This document shows positions 32,746 through 42,900 of a DNA stretch of 64,000 bases, piece by piece; position 1 is the first letter of the stretch; each line of letters begins with the position of its first letter. Below the pieces are notes generated by a model. It was not told where the DNA came from. It saw only the letters and a list, made by a program, of their open reading frames with translations, and made no database searches. The stretch is taken from positions 124,001 through 188,000 of the forward strand of contig CAYUSB010000004.1 of NCBI GenBank assembly GCA_964447205.1. Reading direction: 5' to 3'. Source of the stretch: JAEUKH01 sp964447205. GTDB lineage: Bacteria > Myxococcota_A > Polyangia > Polyangiales > Ga0077539. Both the position numbers and the translations under genes were made by a program.

Positions 32746-32922
32746 CGAGGTACTAGACCGCGGCCAGCTCGGGATGCGTAGTTTTCTCTGCCGATCCGCG
32801 TCGCCATGCGGCGTCAGGTCTCCTCGCCGGGCATTCAGCCCGCCGTCGTCGCCCTTCCTTGCCTGGCTTGCGTCTCGTTGAGAAAACTACACATCCCGAG
32901 CTGGCCGCGGTTTGGTACCTCG
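32746..32922 (-). repeat. Inverted-repeat element, copy 2 (43-base arms, core shared with 11036-11198)
   Basis: Arms 32746-32788 and 32880-32922 are inverted repeats matching at 40 of 43 positions. The core between them, read on the minus strand, starts CAACGAGACGCAAGC and ends GACGCGGATCGG exactly as in copy 1, with a related GGGCTGAATGCCC hairpin in the middle. Arm sequences differ between copies although each is self-complementary. It lies between the microcompartment genes and the TolC-like gene. The remaining flanks (32548-32745 and 32923-32983) show no gene. Confidence 0.75.
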
Positions 32923-32983
32923 TCGCGCGAGACCGCGACCCCTTGAGTCCCCACGTTTCTGCTCGTGCCCTTCCGCGGGAGCC

Positions 32984-34459
32984 TCAGCGCGGGCAGAGCT
33001 CGGTCGCGTCGCCGCCCTGGCCCGTGGCAAACCACCACGCCGCGAGGGCCCGCTGGCCGTCGAGGAGGGCGTCCACCACACGAATCTCGGCCTCTGTCGC
33101 GGCCTGCTCGCGAAGGTTGACGAAGAGCAGCGTGCCCTCGCCCAACTGAAACCGCTCGCGCTCCTGCGCCGCGATCTGGCTGGCGAGTTCGAGCTCCTGC
33201 CGCGCGATGGCCACCCGCTGCCGGGCCGCCTCCAGGGCCGAGGTTGCATCGCGCACATCGGCCGCGATCCGATCGCGGGCGAAACGAGCCTGCTCCTCGG
33301 CGCGCTCCATGGCCGCCGCCGCCACCTGCATGCGCCCCGTGGCGGTACGATTGCGCAAGGGAATGTCGAGCAGCACACCGGCTTCAAACACCGGCCTGGT
33401 GAGCCGCTCGGGGCCCTGCCCGAGGTCCTGCGAGGCGGCCACCACGAGGTCGATGGCGGGCATCCGTTGGTTGTCGGCCCAGTCCCGCTCTACGGCGTCA
33501 CGATCACGCTGGCGCTCAAACCGACGCGCCTCTGGACGCAGCCGCACCGCGAGGGCCTCGGCCTGCCGCGCACAGCCCGCATCGAGCGCCGGAGGCTCGG
33601 GAAGGCCCGACGGAAGCTGCGCGCGATCGGCGAGGGTGGCGCGCCCCTGGGCATCGCGGAGGTACAGGGCGAGCTCGATGGTGGCCTGCTCCAGCGCCCT
33701 TCGGGCCGCCACCACGGTGCCCTCCCGCTGCACGATGGCCCTGCGGTTGTCGGTGCGCTCAAACGGGGGGATGTCGCCGCGGGCCACACGTTGGGCGAGG
33801 CCCGCGTCGCGCGACAGGGCAAGGTCGAGGAGCGCCCGCTGCACGGCCAGGCGCCGCCCCGCGGCCACCCACTCCCAGTACCGCAACGTGGCGGCCCGGG
33901 TGGCCTCCAGCTGCTGTTGCAGGAGCGCGAGGTCGGCGATCTCCTGGCCAATCTCCGCGCGGCGCAGCGAGGCCCGGGCGCGGTCGATGCCGCGGTTGCG
34001 CCAGAGCGGCAGCGTCATGCCCAGGCGCAGCTCGCCCAGGGGGGCAGTCTCGGCCTTGCCGTCGTACACCGCGAAGCCGGTGTAGCTGAGAGGCTGCCCC
34101 AGGCGGTAGCCCGCGAAGAAGCTCGCGCCCCAGAGTTGGGTGGGCTGCACGAGGGCCGTGTCGACGGCGAGGGGTTGGTAGTACCCCATCGGCGTCGCGC
34201 TGAAACGTGTGCGCCACAGCGGGTCAAACCCGCCCTCCGCCGCGAGGCGCTCGCCGGCCGCCGCCTCACGATCGCGCTCCGCCGCGCGCAGGAGCGGAAA
34301 CCGCTGCGCCACGGCCGCCAGCACCGTGCGCAGGGCGAGGGGCTCGCGGGCCTCGATGGCAGGCTCGGCCGAGGCCGCGTCGGGATTCGCCGCGGCAGGT
34401 TGGGCCCCCGCCTCCGCCGCCCACAGCGACGAGAGCAACACCCAGCGCGACGACCTCAC
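32984..34459 (-). CDS. TolC-family outer-membrane efflux protein of a type I-like export operon
   Basis: 491 aa from GTG 34459. Signal peptide: MRSSRWVLLSSLWAAEAGAQ. The long helical hairpins of TolC proteins are evident (GIDRARASLRRAEIGQEIADLALLQQQLEATRAATLRYWEWV; AMERAEEQARFARDRIAADVRDATSALEAARQRVAIARQELELASQIAAQERERFQLGEGTLLFVNLREQAATEAEIRVVDALLDGQRALA). It should form the outer-membrane channel. Its GTG overlaps the stop of the membrane-fusion gene by four bases; it is the last of a coupled three-gene operon with HlyD-like and ABC proteins. Confidence 0.9.
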   Translation of the reverse strand: MRSSRWVLLSSLWAAEAGAQPAAANPDAASAEPAIEAREPLALRTVLAAVAQRFPLLRAAERDREAAAGERLAAEGGFDPLWRTRFSATPMGYYQPLAVDTALVQPTQLWGASFFAGYRLGQPLSYTGFAVYDGKAETAPLGELRLGMTLPLWRNRGIDRARASLRRAEIGQEIADLALLQQQLEATRAATLRYWEWVAAGRRLAVQRALLDLALSRDAGLAQRVARGDIPPFERTDNRRAIVQREGTVVAARRALEQATIELALYLRDAQGRATLADRAQLPSGLPEPPALDAGCARQAEALAVRLRPEARRFERQRDRDAVERDWADNQRMPAIDLVVAASQDLGQGPERLTRPVFEAGVLLDIPLRNRTATGRMQVAAAAMERAEEQARFARDRIAADVRDATSALEAARQRVAIARQELELASQIAAQERERFQLGEGTLLFVNLREQAATEAEIRVVDALLDGQRALAAWWFATGQGGDATELCPR

Positions 34460-35832
34460 TTGCCCCCTCCCCCGCCGCCGCCGCTGCTCCCCGAGGACGA
34501 GGCGCCGCTGCCCTGGTACGCAGGGGCCTCGGCGGGATTGACCGTCGGCGGAAACCCGTTAAACCGCCGCCACAGCTCGTACCCGAGGCGCACCCGGTTG
34601 AGCAGGATCCACCCGTTGGCCCGCACGCCCTGGCGCAGATATCGCCCCGAGGGCCACCCCTCGCGCCCCGCCGGCACCACGATGACCCGAAACTGTCCGC
34701 GCCCGTTGTCGGCCGCATCGATCACCGCCACCCGGCCGCCGAAGGTCCCGATGCTCGCGCGGGGCCACCCTGAAAACTGGATCGCAGGCCAGCCCTCAAA
34801 CTGGATGCGCACATGGCGATCCTCGCGCAGCAGGGGCACGTCGTTGCCGTCGACCCACAGCTCCACCGCGCGCTCCTCGGTGTCGGGCACGAGCACGAGC
34901 AGCGGGTCGCCGGCCTTCACCATCTCGCCGCCGGTGTTGACCATGAGCCGCAGCACGGTGCCGTCCCGCGGGGCCATCACGCGCTGAGTCTGCTGCCGCG
35001 CGAGCCGCACGTCCATGCGCGCGATCTCCGCCGTCGCCGCGGCGATCTCGGCCTGCACCGAGGCGCGTGTGGCGCGACCGTCGTTGATGGCGGCGAAGCC
35101 GTCGGTGCCCGCCCGCGATCGATCGGCGGTGATGGCCTCGACCTCGGCCCGCGCGGCCTCCAGGGAGGCTCGGGCGCGGTCGACCTCGGTGCGCGTGCGG
35201 AGCTGATCGAGGGTGGCCAGCTCGATGGTGCGCGTCGACGCGAGCCCCTCGCGCACGAGGGCCTCCTGGCGGTCGAAGTTGAGCTGGGCGGTGCGTTGGG
35301 CGGCCTCGGCGGCGGCGACCGATTGGATCGCGGCGCGCACACGATTCTGTGCCATCCGAATGCGGCTCTCGCCGGCCGTGAGGGCGTTGTCGCGGGAGAG
35401 GGTGAGCTCGCCGAGGCGGGCCTCGACGGCGGCGGCACGGGCCCGGGCGGCCTCGATGCGCATCACCGCGGCCCCGCGCTCCTGCTGCAGCCGTTCGAGG
35501 ATCAGCGGGTCGTTGTCGGTGAGGTCGAGGAGGGCCTCGCCGCGGCGCACCCGGCTGCCCTCTCGCACGTGGACGCGCATCACCCGGCCCTCAATGGGGG
35601 CTTCGACGTTCTGCTGGCGTTCGAGGGGCGCGTAGGCCACCACGCGACCCGAGCCCACGCTGGTCTGTTGCCAGGGTAGAAACGTGAGACTCAGCACGAT
35701 CGCCGCGAAGAGGGCCACGACGATGGTCGCGAGGGTGCGCGCGACCCGGGGAGAGGCCACCATCGCGAGCGCCGCGCGATCGGCGGCCTCGGCAGGGGCG
35801 ACGGCATGGACGAGATCGTGATCGGCGATCAT
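34456..35832 (-). CDS. HlyD-family membrane fusion protein
   Basis: 458 aa from ATG 35832. One N-terminal transmembrane helix (about 32-54, TLATIVVALFAAIVLSLTFL) is followed by a lipoyl half-motif (NVEAPIEGRVMRVHVREGSRVRRGEALLDLTDNDP), two long coiled-coil helices (about 110-260) and the returning lipoyl/beta-barrel part (QRVMAPRDGTVLRLMVNTGGEMVKAGDPLLVLVPDTEERAVELWVDGNDVPLL). The tail is Gly/Ser-rich. It should bridge the inner-membrane ABC protein and the TolC channel. Overlaps of four bases at both ends show tight coupling. Confidence 0.9.
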   Translation of the reverse strand: MIADHDLVHAVAPAEAADRAALAMVASPRVARTLATIVVALFAAIVLSLTFLPWQQTSVGSGRVVAYAPLERQQNVEAPIEGRVMRVHVREGSRVRRGEALLDLTDNDPLILERLQQERGAAVMRIEAARARAAAVEARLGELTLSRDNALTAGESRIRMAQNRVRAAIQSVAAAEAAQRTAQLNFDRQEALVREGLASTRTIELATLDQLRTRTEVDRARASLEAARAEVEAITADRSRAGTDGFAAINDGRATRASVQAEIAAATAEIARMDVRLARQQTQRVMAPRDGTVLRLMVNTGGEMVKAGDPLLVLVPDTEERAVELWVDGNDVPLLREDRHVRIQFEGWPAIQFSGWPRASIGTFGGRVAVIDAADNGRGQFRVIVVPAGREGWPSGRYLRQGVRANGWILLNRVRLGYELWRRFNGFPPTVNPAEAPAYQGSGASSSGSSGGGGGGGK

Positions 35833-37568
35833 CGCGGAGCCTCCGGAATGAGGGAGACCGGCCCATCGACGGCGGAGGCGCGACCCAGGAAATAGCGGCC
35901 CGGCAACATCCGCGCGAGGGGCGGGCGATGCGTGAGCAGCACGAGGGTCCAGGGCGCCTCGGGGGCAGCCAACGCTTGCAAGAGCTCCTCCGCCGCGCTG
36001 TCCTCGATGCCATCGAGGGTGCCGTCTACCAGGAGCAGCCGCGGCCGTCCGGCGATGGCCCGCGCCAGCGAGAGCCGCACCGACTGCGTCTGGGACAGGG
36101 GCGCTCCCCCTGACACCAAGGGGGTAAACATGCCCTTGGGCATCGCGGCGATGGCGCGTCCGAGCCCCACGCGGCGCAGGGCCTCGCGGACGGCCATGGC
36201 GTCGACGTTGTCGCGGCGCAACGACACGTTGTCGGCGACGGTGCCATCAAACACCTCGGCCCGGCCCACCAACGAAACCTCGTGACGCAGCGAGGCGAGG
36301 GAGAGCTCGGGGAGGTGGGCGCCGTCCACCGACACGACCCCCTGGCTCGGGGTGCGTAGGCCGAAGAGCAGCTCGGCGAGGGTGCTCTTGCCGCTGGAGT
36401 TGATCCCCAGCACGGCCACGCGGCCGCCGGGCTCCACCGTGAGGGAGACATCCTCCAACACGGGCCGCCCACGATCGAACGCGAATGACACGTTCTCCAC
36501 GTGGAGCAGCGCCCCCCGGGGATGCCGCTGCGGCAGGAGGTACCCGTGGCCGCGCTCGGGCGGCAGGTCGAGGAGGTACCCCAGCTTGTCGGCGGCGGTG
36601 ACCAGGTCGTAGTACGCGTCGAGCTGTTTGCCAAACTTCGCCATGCCCGTCACCACCGCGCCCACGATGAGCTCGGCGGCGACGAGCTGCCCGACGGTGA
36701 GCCCTCGATTGATCACCAGCCAGCCCCCGAGGCCCAACAGCACCCCGGAGATGATGGCCTTGAAGACCCGCGTGCCGATGTGCTGCCGGAGCACGATGCG
36801 GAAGTGTTTGCTGCGCGCGTTGAGGTAGGTGCGCGCGAGCGTCTCCATACGCGTCGCGGCGAAACGTTGCGCGCCCGTGCCGCGAAAGGCCAGGGGATGC
36901 TGGGCGAGCTCCTCCAGCCAGGCTTCGACGGCATACTTCGCCTTCGACTCCTTGATGCTGCTGGTCACCGCGCCACGTCCCAGGGGAAAGAGCACGATGG
37001 CGATGGCCCCCACGAGCACCACGTCGAAGGCCAGCAGGATGGGGTGATAAAAGGCCAGGAGCAGCAGTCCGATGGTGGTCTGCAAGGCGATGCCGAGGCC
37101 ATCGAGGAGCAACGTCGCCGCGGTCTTCTGCACCGTCATCACGTCGAAGAACCGGTTGACCAGCTCGGGGCGGTTGGTGCCGTCGACGGCGTCGAGACGC
37201 ACGGCCGGGAGGCGATGGGCGAGGTCGACGGCCACCCGCACAAACACCCGGCGTTGGATGAGCTCCACCAGCCAGAGCTGCATCAGGTCCATGGTGCCCT
37301 CGAAGCAGAGCCCCAGAAACACGAGGAACGCCAGCACCACGATGGGCTGGAGCACCGTGCCGAAGGTGATGGTGTTGACCAGCGCCGCCACGGCGATGGG
37401 CGTCGCGAGGCTCACGAGCCCGACGCCTACCGCGTAGACCAGCACCGACCCCAGCGCGGGGCGCTCGGCCTTGAGCAACTGCATGAGCCTGGCGAAAGGC
37501 GTAGGGTGCGCGCCGTCGTGCGACGTGTCGGCGTGGGCCTCGGTCGAGGTGTCAGCGTGGGTGGACAT
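35829..37568 (-). CDS. ABC exporter (fused membrane and ATPase domains) with degenerate catalytic motifs
   Basis: 579 aa from ATG 37568. Residues about 30-330 form a six-helix exporter membrane domain. The ATPase domain has Walker A GINSSGKS (Lys394), but departs from consensus elsewhere: the Q-loop Gln is replaced in SLVGRAEVFDGT, the signature is VSGGAPLS rather than LSGGQ, and Walker B reads LLLVDGTLD, so the catalytic Glu is Gly (Asp515-Gly516). The H-loop His is kept (LLTHRPP). No peptidase C39 domain. It heads a coupled ABC/HlyD/TolC operon, so export of a protein or peptide is likely, but no obvious cargo gene adjoins. ATP hydrolysis may be weak or altered. Confidence 0.88.
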   Translation of the reverse strand: MSTHADTSTEAHADTSHDGAHPTPFARLMQLLKAERPALGSVLVYAVGVGLVSLATPIAVAALVNTITFGTVLQPIVVLAFLVFLGLCFEGTMDLMQLWLVELIQRRVFVRVAVDLAHRLPAVRLDAVDGTNRPELVNRFFDVMTVQKTAATLLLDGLGIALQTTIGLLLLAFYHPILLAFDVVLVGAIAIVLFPLGRGAVTSSIKESKAKYAVEAWLEELAQHPLAFRGTGAQRFAATRMETLARTYLNARSKHFRIVLRQHIGTRVFKAIISGVLLGLGGWLVINRGLTVGQLVAAELIVGAVVTGMAKFGKQLDAYYDLVTAADKLGYLLDLPPERGHGYLLPQRHPRGALLHVENVSFAFDRGRPVLEDVSLTVEPGGRVAVLGINSSGKSTLAELLFGLRTPSQGVVSVDGAHLPELSLASLRHEVSLVGRAEVFDGTVADNVSLRRDNVDAMAVREALRRVGLGRAIAAMPKGMFTPLVSGGAPLSQTQSVRLSLARAIAGRPRLLLVDGTLDGIEDSAAEELLQALAAPEAPWTLVLLTHRPPLARMLPGRYFLGRASAVDGPVSLIPEAPR

Positions 37569-37767
37569 GGGTATGAAGGGGTCTCGAGGCCGGGCCGTCA
37601 GGGTCGGGCATGGCGCGGGAAGGCTTCTGAGGCGGCAACCGGCTGCGCGCAATCGCCCCCCGAACAATGCCATGACATCCGTCAGACCATGTGGCATTTC
37701 GCCATGTTCCCCGCGCTGGACGCTGGTCAGCACGACGCATGCCGTGGCGCCGTAGTCGCTCGGATGC

Positions 37768-37929
37768 GTGTTGGGGCGGGTTCTGGGCACGCGGCAGCTT
37801 GCCACCCCGGCCGAACAGCAGCGGGCTGCCGTGTTGCGCCACCCGTTGGCGGCGCTGCGGGCGGCCCGCGACGACGCGCTCCGGCTGTGCGCCTCGGCGG
37901 TGGTCGGCCCTCCCCGGCCGCGGCGGTGA
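37768..37929 (+). CDS. Possible small ORF or gene remnant
   Basis: 53 aa from GTG 37768 (MLGRVLGTRQLATPAEQQRA...). It has a plausible helical composition (AEQQRAAVLRHPLAALRAARDDALRLCASAVV) and ends 34 bases before the Uma2 gene. No ribosome-binding site or homology is recognised. The rest of the 37569-37963 spacer holds no other candidate gene and presumably the promoter of the ABC operon. It may be a remnant of a longer gene. Confidence 0.25.
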   Translation: MLGRVLGTRQLATPAEQQRAAVLRHPLAALRAARDDALRLCASAVVGPPRPRR

Positions 37930-37963
37930 TCCCCGGGCGACGGCGCCGTGCTAGCGTCGCGCG

Positions 37964-38887
37964 ATGACGAGTTCGCGCGCGCCGACGAAGGGACAGCGGG
38001 TGTGGGACGACCCGCGGATCCGACTGCCCGACGCCGAGACCTGGGCCTCCCTCGACGACGCCGCGCAGGACGCGCGGATCGAGGAGATCGTCGCGGTGCT
38101 TGACGAATACCGCGAGGCGATGTCGGAGGGCACACGGCACGTGCGGCGCAAGGTGGGCGCAGCGGCGGACCTCGACGCACACTTTCGCCGGGCGGGCCGC
38201 GGGGTCTACATCGGGATGGAGCTCGGGGTGTTCTACCCCGGCGAGGCGGTGATCGTGCCCGACGTGCTCGCGGTGATGGACTGCGACCCCGACTACGAGC
38301 CCGAGAGCTGGAACGTGACCCGCGAGCGCCGCGGCATCGACGTGGTCATCGAGGTGCGCAACCTCGGCAAGAAGCACAAAGATCTGCGGGAGAACGTCGA
38401 GGACTACGCGCGGCTCCAGATCCCTGAGTACTTCAGCTTCGACTGCCGCAGCGGTCAGCTCCGCGGGTGGCGCCTCTCCGATACGCAGTTGCGCACCTAT
38501 GTGCCGCTGATCCCGCAGGGGGGGCTCTTGCGTTCGTCGGTGCTGGGGCTCGACCTGGCGGTGGTGCGCACCCGGCTGCGGTTCTTCTCCAACGGCGCCC
38601 TGGTGCCTTCGGAGTCCGAGCTCGTCGTCCGCCTGCAGGCCCTCGTCGACGAGCGGCAGAACGAGCGCGACGAGGCCGCACGTGCCCGCGACGAGTCACT
38701 CGCCCGTGCCGCACGATTCCAGGCCACCCTGACCCAGACCATCCTTCAGGCGCTTGCGCTGCGGGGTGTGGCCCTCGACCCACGACAGACCGCGCGGGTG
38801 CTGAGCGAAGACGACCCCGCCACGCTGGCCACGTGGTCGCAGCGCGCGTTTGCCGTGACCGAGGGGGCCGCGCTCTTCGCAGACTGA
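37964..38887 (+). CDS. Uma2-family (DUF820) putative endonuclease-fold protein
   Basis: 307 aa. The DUF820/Uma2 core, a PD-(D/E)XK nuclease-like fold, is visible from about residue 60: GRGVYIGMELGVFYPGEAVIVPDVLAVMD with the conserved PD, GIDVVIEVRNLGKKHKDLRENVEDYARLQIPEYFSFDC with E-x-(12)-K-x-x-Y-A and the strand after it. A C-terminal coiled coil (LQALVDERQNERDEAARARDESLARAARF) and a short helical tail follow, as in many Uma2 proteins. Such genes are multi-copy in myxobacteria, cyanobacteria and planctomycetes; the cellular role is not established. Divergent from the ABC operon. Confidence 0.85.
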   Translation: MTSSRAPTKGQRVWDDPRIRLPDAETWASLDDAAQDARIEEIVAVLDEYREAMSEGTRHVRRKVGAAADLDAHFRRAGRGVYIGMELGVFYPGEAVIVPDVLAVMDCDPDYEPESWNVTRERRGIDVVIEVRNLGKKHKDLRENVEDYARLQIPEYFSFDCRSGQLRGWRLSDTQLRTYVPLIPQGGLLRSSVLGLDLAVVRTRLRFFSNGALVPSESELVVRLQALVDERQNERDEAARARDESLARAARFQATLTQTILQALALRGVALDPRQTARVLSEDDPATLATWSQRAFAVTEGAALFAD

Positions 38888-39102
38888 CCGCCGCTCCCCC
38901 TCCGTCCAGGGCGGCGTCGTAGGCCGCGCCGGCGTCGGCGACTTCGACGCAGCGTGGGATGTCCCCGGCCCCGTGTCGCAGCGCGAACCGTCCCAACACG
39001 GGCCCGCGCCCGGGCAGCAGGGGGCTCCCGCGAAGCCGCGAGCTCTGCGTCGACCGCCGAGGCCCCACCGCGCGGGCCCGTTGGCGTACCTTGTGGTCCC
39101 CG

Positions 39103-39807
39103 ATGCTGACGCGCGTGTTGTTCTCCCTCCTCGCGGCGACCCTTTCCGGGCGCTGCGCGTCGTCCAACCCCGCGCCCCCCGGCGCCCCCGTCGACGCCCC
39201 CCGCACGGCCCCCACGGCGCGTTATCTCGCCCTCGGGGACTCGTTCACCATCGGCACCGGGAGCTCGCCCGCGGAGGCGTTTCCTGCGCGGCTGGTCGCG
39301 CGCTGGACCACCCCGCGGTGCGCGGTCACCCTCCGCAACCCCGCGGTCAACGGCTTCACCACCCAAGACCTCATCGACCAGGAACTCCCCCTTCTCCGCA
39401 CCTTCCCACCCACCTGGGTGAGCCTCGCGGTGGGCGCCAATGACCTCGTCCGGGGCGCCGACGTCGCGCAGTACCGCGTGCAACTCGGGCGGATCTTCGA
39501 CGCCATCGCCGCGTCGGGCGTGCCTGCCTCGCGCGTGCTGGTCATCCCGCAGCCCGACTGGGCCCACACGCCCACCGGGCAGCGGTTTGGCGACACCGAG
39601 ACGCTCTTCGCCCGCATCGTGGCCTTCAACGACGCCCTCCGTACCCTGGCGGTGGCGCGCGGGGCGCGTTACGTCGATCTGTTTCCGCTGATGCGCGAAC
39701 AAGCGCGGGCCGGGCGTGTCGCGCGCGACGGGCTGCACCCCGACGCACAGGCCCACGACGCCTGGGCCGAGGCGCTGGCACGAGAGGTTTCGACGCCTTG
39801 CTTGTAG
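39103..39807 (+). CDS. SGNH/GDSL-family hydrolase, exported
   Basis: 234 aa from ATG 39103. A signal sequence MLTRVLFSLLAATLSGRC precedes a Pro/Ala linker; the Cys is preceded by Arg, so the lipobox is not canonical. GDSL block I is YLALGDSFTIGTG (Ser47), block II has NGFTTQDL, block III VSLAVGANDL (Gly and Asn) and block V DGLHPDAQAH (Asp-x-x-His). These supply the catalytic triad and oxyanion hole of an esterase/lipase/acetylxylan-esterase-type hydrolase. Substrate unknown. The 215 bases upstream to the Uma2 gene hold no supported gene. Confidence 0.88.
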   Translation: MLTRVLFSLLAATLSGRCASSNPAPPGAPVDAPRTAPTARYLALGDSFTIGTGSSPAEAFPARLVARWTTPRCAVTLRNPAVNGFTTQDLIDQELPLLRTFPPTWVSLAVGANDLVRGADVAQYRVQLGRIFDAIAASGVPASRVLVIPQPDWAHTPTGQRFGDTETLFARIVAFNDALRTLAVARGARYVDLFPLMREQARAGRVARDGLHPDAQAHDAWAEALAREVSTPCL

Positions 39808-39888
39808 GTACCGCGCTGCGCGGCGTGGGGGGCCTCGGGATTGTCGGGGAGCTTGACCATCGCCAACCCTGGCTCGGTCAGCACCCTG

Positions 39889-39921
39889 CCGGGCCGTGTG
39901 CGCGTGGTCAGCACGGCCCGG
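39889..39921. terminator. Bidirectional hairpin between convergent SGNH and RND genes
   Basis: CCGGGCCGTG (39889-39898) and CACGGCCCGG (39912-39921) pair at all ten positions around a 13-base loop. It lies between the SGNH hydrolase stop (39807) and the RND pump stop (39938), so it can end both transcripts. Confidence 0.6.
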
Positions 39922-39937
39922 GGCGGCTGCCGCGTGC

Positions 39938-42900
39938 TCAGCGGCGGGGCAGGGAGTGCTCGCGGGTGGGCTCGTCGGCGAGGGGGTCGTACGGGGGCGG
40001 CTCGTCCGAGGGCGGGTCGTTGCGCGTAAACAGCCGGTCGAGGGCCCGGAAGGGCGCGGCCAGGAGGTGGGCCACGGCGGCGATCCGGCGCGAGTGGGCC
40101 AGGTCGTCGAAGAACGAGTACACCACCGGGGTCGCGATCAGGGTGAGCAGGAGCGACAGGCTCTGCCCCCCGATGATGACCGAGCTCATGGCCCGGTTGG
40201 TCCCGGCCCCGGCCCCGGTGGAGATGGCCAGGGGGATCATGCCCGCCACGAAGGCGATGGTGGTCATGAGGATGGGGCGTAGCCGGTCGCGGTTGCCGAT
40301 CATGATGGCGTCGGCCCGGCCGAGGCCCCGTCTGCGCAGGTCGCGGGTGTGGTCGACCTGGAGGATGGAGTTCTTCTTCACGATGCCGAAGAGCACGAGG
40401 ATGCCCAGGGTCGAGAAGATGTTGACGCTCTGCTGCAGGGCCACCAGCGAGAAGAGGGCGAAGGGCACCGCCAGGGGCAGGGAGATGAGGATCGTGATCG
40501 GGTGGATCCAGCTCTCAAACTGAGCCGCCAGCACCAGGTACATGAACACGAAGGACAGGATGAAGGCCGTGGCGAAGCTCTGGCTCGCCCGACCGAGCTC
40601 CTTCGAGCGACCGGCCAGCTCGGCCGAGAAGCCCGCGTCCATGTTGAGGGTGCCTCGGATGCGGTTGAACTCCGTGATGACCTGCGACTCCGAGGTCCCG
40701 GGCACGACGTTGCAGTAGATGGTCACCATCCGCTGTCGGCCCACGCGCTGGATGCTCGACGGCCCCGTCCCCTCGCGGATCTCGACGACCTCCGAGAGCC
40801 GCACCGAGCGCCCGGGGGTCTGGCTCGGGACGGTGATCGACTCGATGGCCGCGATGCGGCTGCGGGCCTCGGGGGTGGCCCGGATCCAGACCTCGAACTG
40901 CTCGCCCCCCTCGTTGTAGTTGGACACCTGCAGGCCGCCCACCAGCATGCGGAGGCTGGTGGCGATGTCGAGGGCCGAGACGTTGAGGTCGGCGGCCCGG
41001 GCCCGGTGGATGCGGGCCACGAGCTCGGGTTTGCCGTTGACCAGGGTGGAGTCGGCGTCGACCACCCCCGGGATCTGCCGGACCTGGGCCAGCATCTGGT
41101 CGGCGTAGCGCCCGAGGCGGGCCAGGTCGGGACCCTTGAGCACGTACTGGATCGGGGCGCTGTCCGCGGCCCCGCCGCCGAAGACGTTGACGGGGGCCAC
41201 CAGGGCCCGCAGGTGCTGCTGGGCGAAGCGGGGCAGGATGCGGGTGCGGACCTCCCCCATCACGCCCTGCTGGTTGAGGGTCCGCTCGGTGGGGGGCACG
41301 AGGGAGACGTAGATGTTGGCCTGGTTGGGTCCGCGGCCCGACGGGTCGCCCGGGGGCGAGCCCGTGGTGGTCACCGTGTGGTGCACCCCGGGCAGTGCTC
41401 GGATCTCCCGGGCGATGCGCTCGGCGATGAGGTGGGCCTGGTCGAGGGAGGTGCCCTCGGGGGCCCGGATCACCACGTCGAAGCGGGACTCGTCGTCGGT
41501 GGGGAGGAAGTTCTTCTGGACGATGCGGCCGAGGGGGATGACCGACAGGAAGGTCACCAGCATGGCCAGGCCCACGGCCCAGCGGTGGCCCATGCTCCAC
41601 CCGAGGAGCTTCAAGTAGGCCCCTTCGAAGAGGCCGTAGAGCCCCCGGGAGCCCCCGTGGGGGCCGTGGGAGAACTCCGCGGGGATGGTCCGGGTGCCCC
41701 GGCGCCACTCGACGTAGGCGGCCTTCTCCTGGGCCCGCGGCTCGGCGGCGGGGTCGGCGTACTCGGCGTCGAGGGGCGCGTCGTCGTGGTCGGGCCCTGC
41801 CGCGTGGGCGGGGTCGCCCCGTTTGCCCTTGAGCCACCGCGACGAGAGCATCGGGGTGAGGGTGAAGCTCACCAGGAGCGACACCACGATGGCGAAGCTC
41901 ATGGTGAACCCGAAGGAGGCCATGAAGCGCCCGACGATCCCGCCCATGAAGGCCACCGGGAGAAACACCGCCACGAGGGACATGGTGGTGGCCAGCACGG
42001 CGAGGCCGATCTCCTGCGTGGCGAGGATGGCTGCGCGGCGCGGGGGGTAGCCCTTCTCCTCGACGAAGCGCACGATGTTTTCGAGCACCACGATGGCGTC
42101 GTCGATGACGATGCCGACGGCCAGGGTGAGGGCCAGCAGGGTGATCACGTTGAGGGTGAGACCCATGGCCTTCACGAGGGCGAAGGTGGCGATGATCGAG
42201 GTGGGGATGGCCAGGGCGGCGATGAGGGTGGAGCGCCCGTTCCAGAGGAAGAGGAGGACCACGAGGGAGGCGAGGAAGCCGCCGACGATGAGGTGCTCTT
42301 GCACGGCGTGGACGGCGTTGCGGATGAACTCGCTCTCGTCCCGCACGACCTCGATCTGGTAGCCCGCCGGCAGGGTGGGCCGGATCTCCGCGATGCGCTC
42401 GCGCAGGGCGTCGATGACCGCGAGGGTGTTGGTCCCCGACTGCTTGCGCACCGCGAGGATCACCACCGACTCGCCGTTGAGGGAGGCCTGGGAGCTGACC
42501 TGGGCCTCGGAGTCTTCGGCCCGGCCGACGTCCCGCACCCGGATGGGCAGGCCCCCGCGGGAGGCCACCACCAGCTCGTTGAGCTCGGCGAGGGAGGCCA
42601 CCCGCCCCTGGACCCGCAGCGAGAAGGTGCGGTCGCCCTGGTCGACGGTCCCCCCGGGGATCTCCACGTTCTGGGTGAGGAGCGAGCGCTGGACGTCCAC
42701 CACGGTGAGCCCGAAGGACTGCAGGCGGGCGGGGTCGAGCACGACGTTCATCTGGCGGCGGCGGCCGCCGAGGACGGTGACGCCGCCGACCCCGTTGAGC
42801 GACTCGATCTGCCGCCGGATGCGCCGGTCGGCGTACTCGGTGACCTCGCGGGACGAGCGCGGGGCCCGCACGGCGGCGAGGAGCACGGGGGCCGCGTCGG

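Noticed and set aside
38888..39102. Minus-strand open stretch between the Uma2 and SGNH genes (GRFALRHGAGDIPRCVEVAD...)
   Set aside because: It looks protein-like over about 45 residues but has no start or ribosome-binding site of its own and overlaps the Uma2 gene in antisense; at most a gene fragment.
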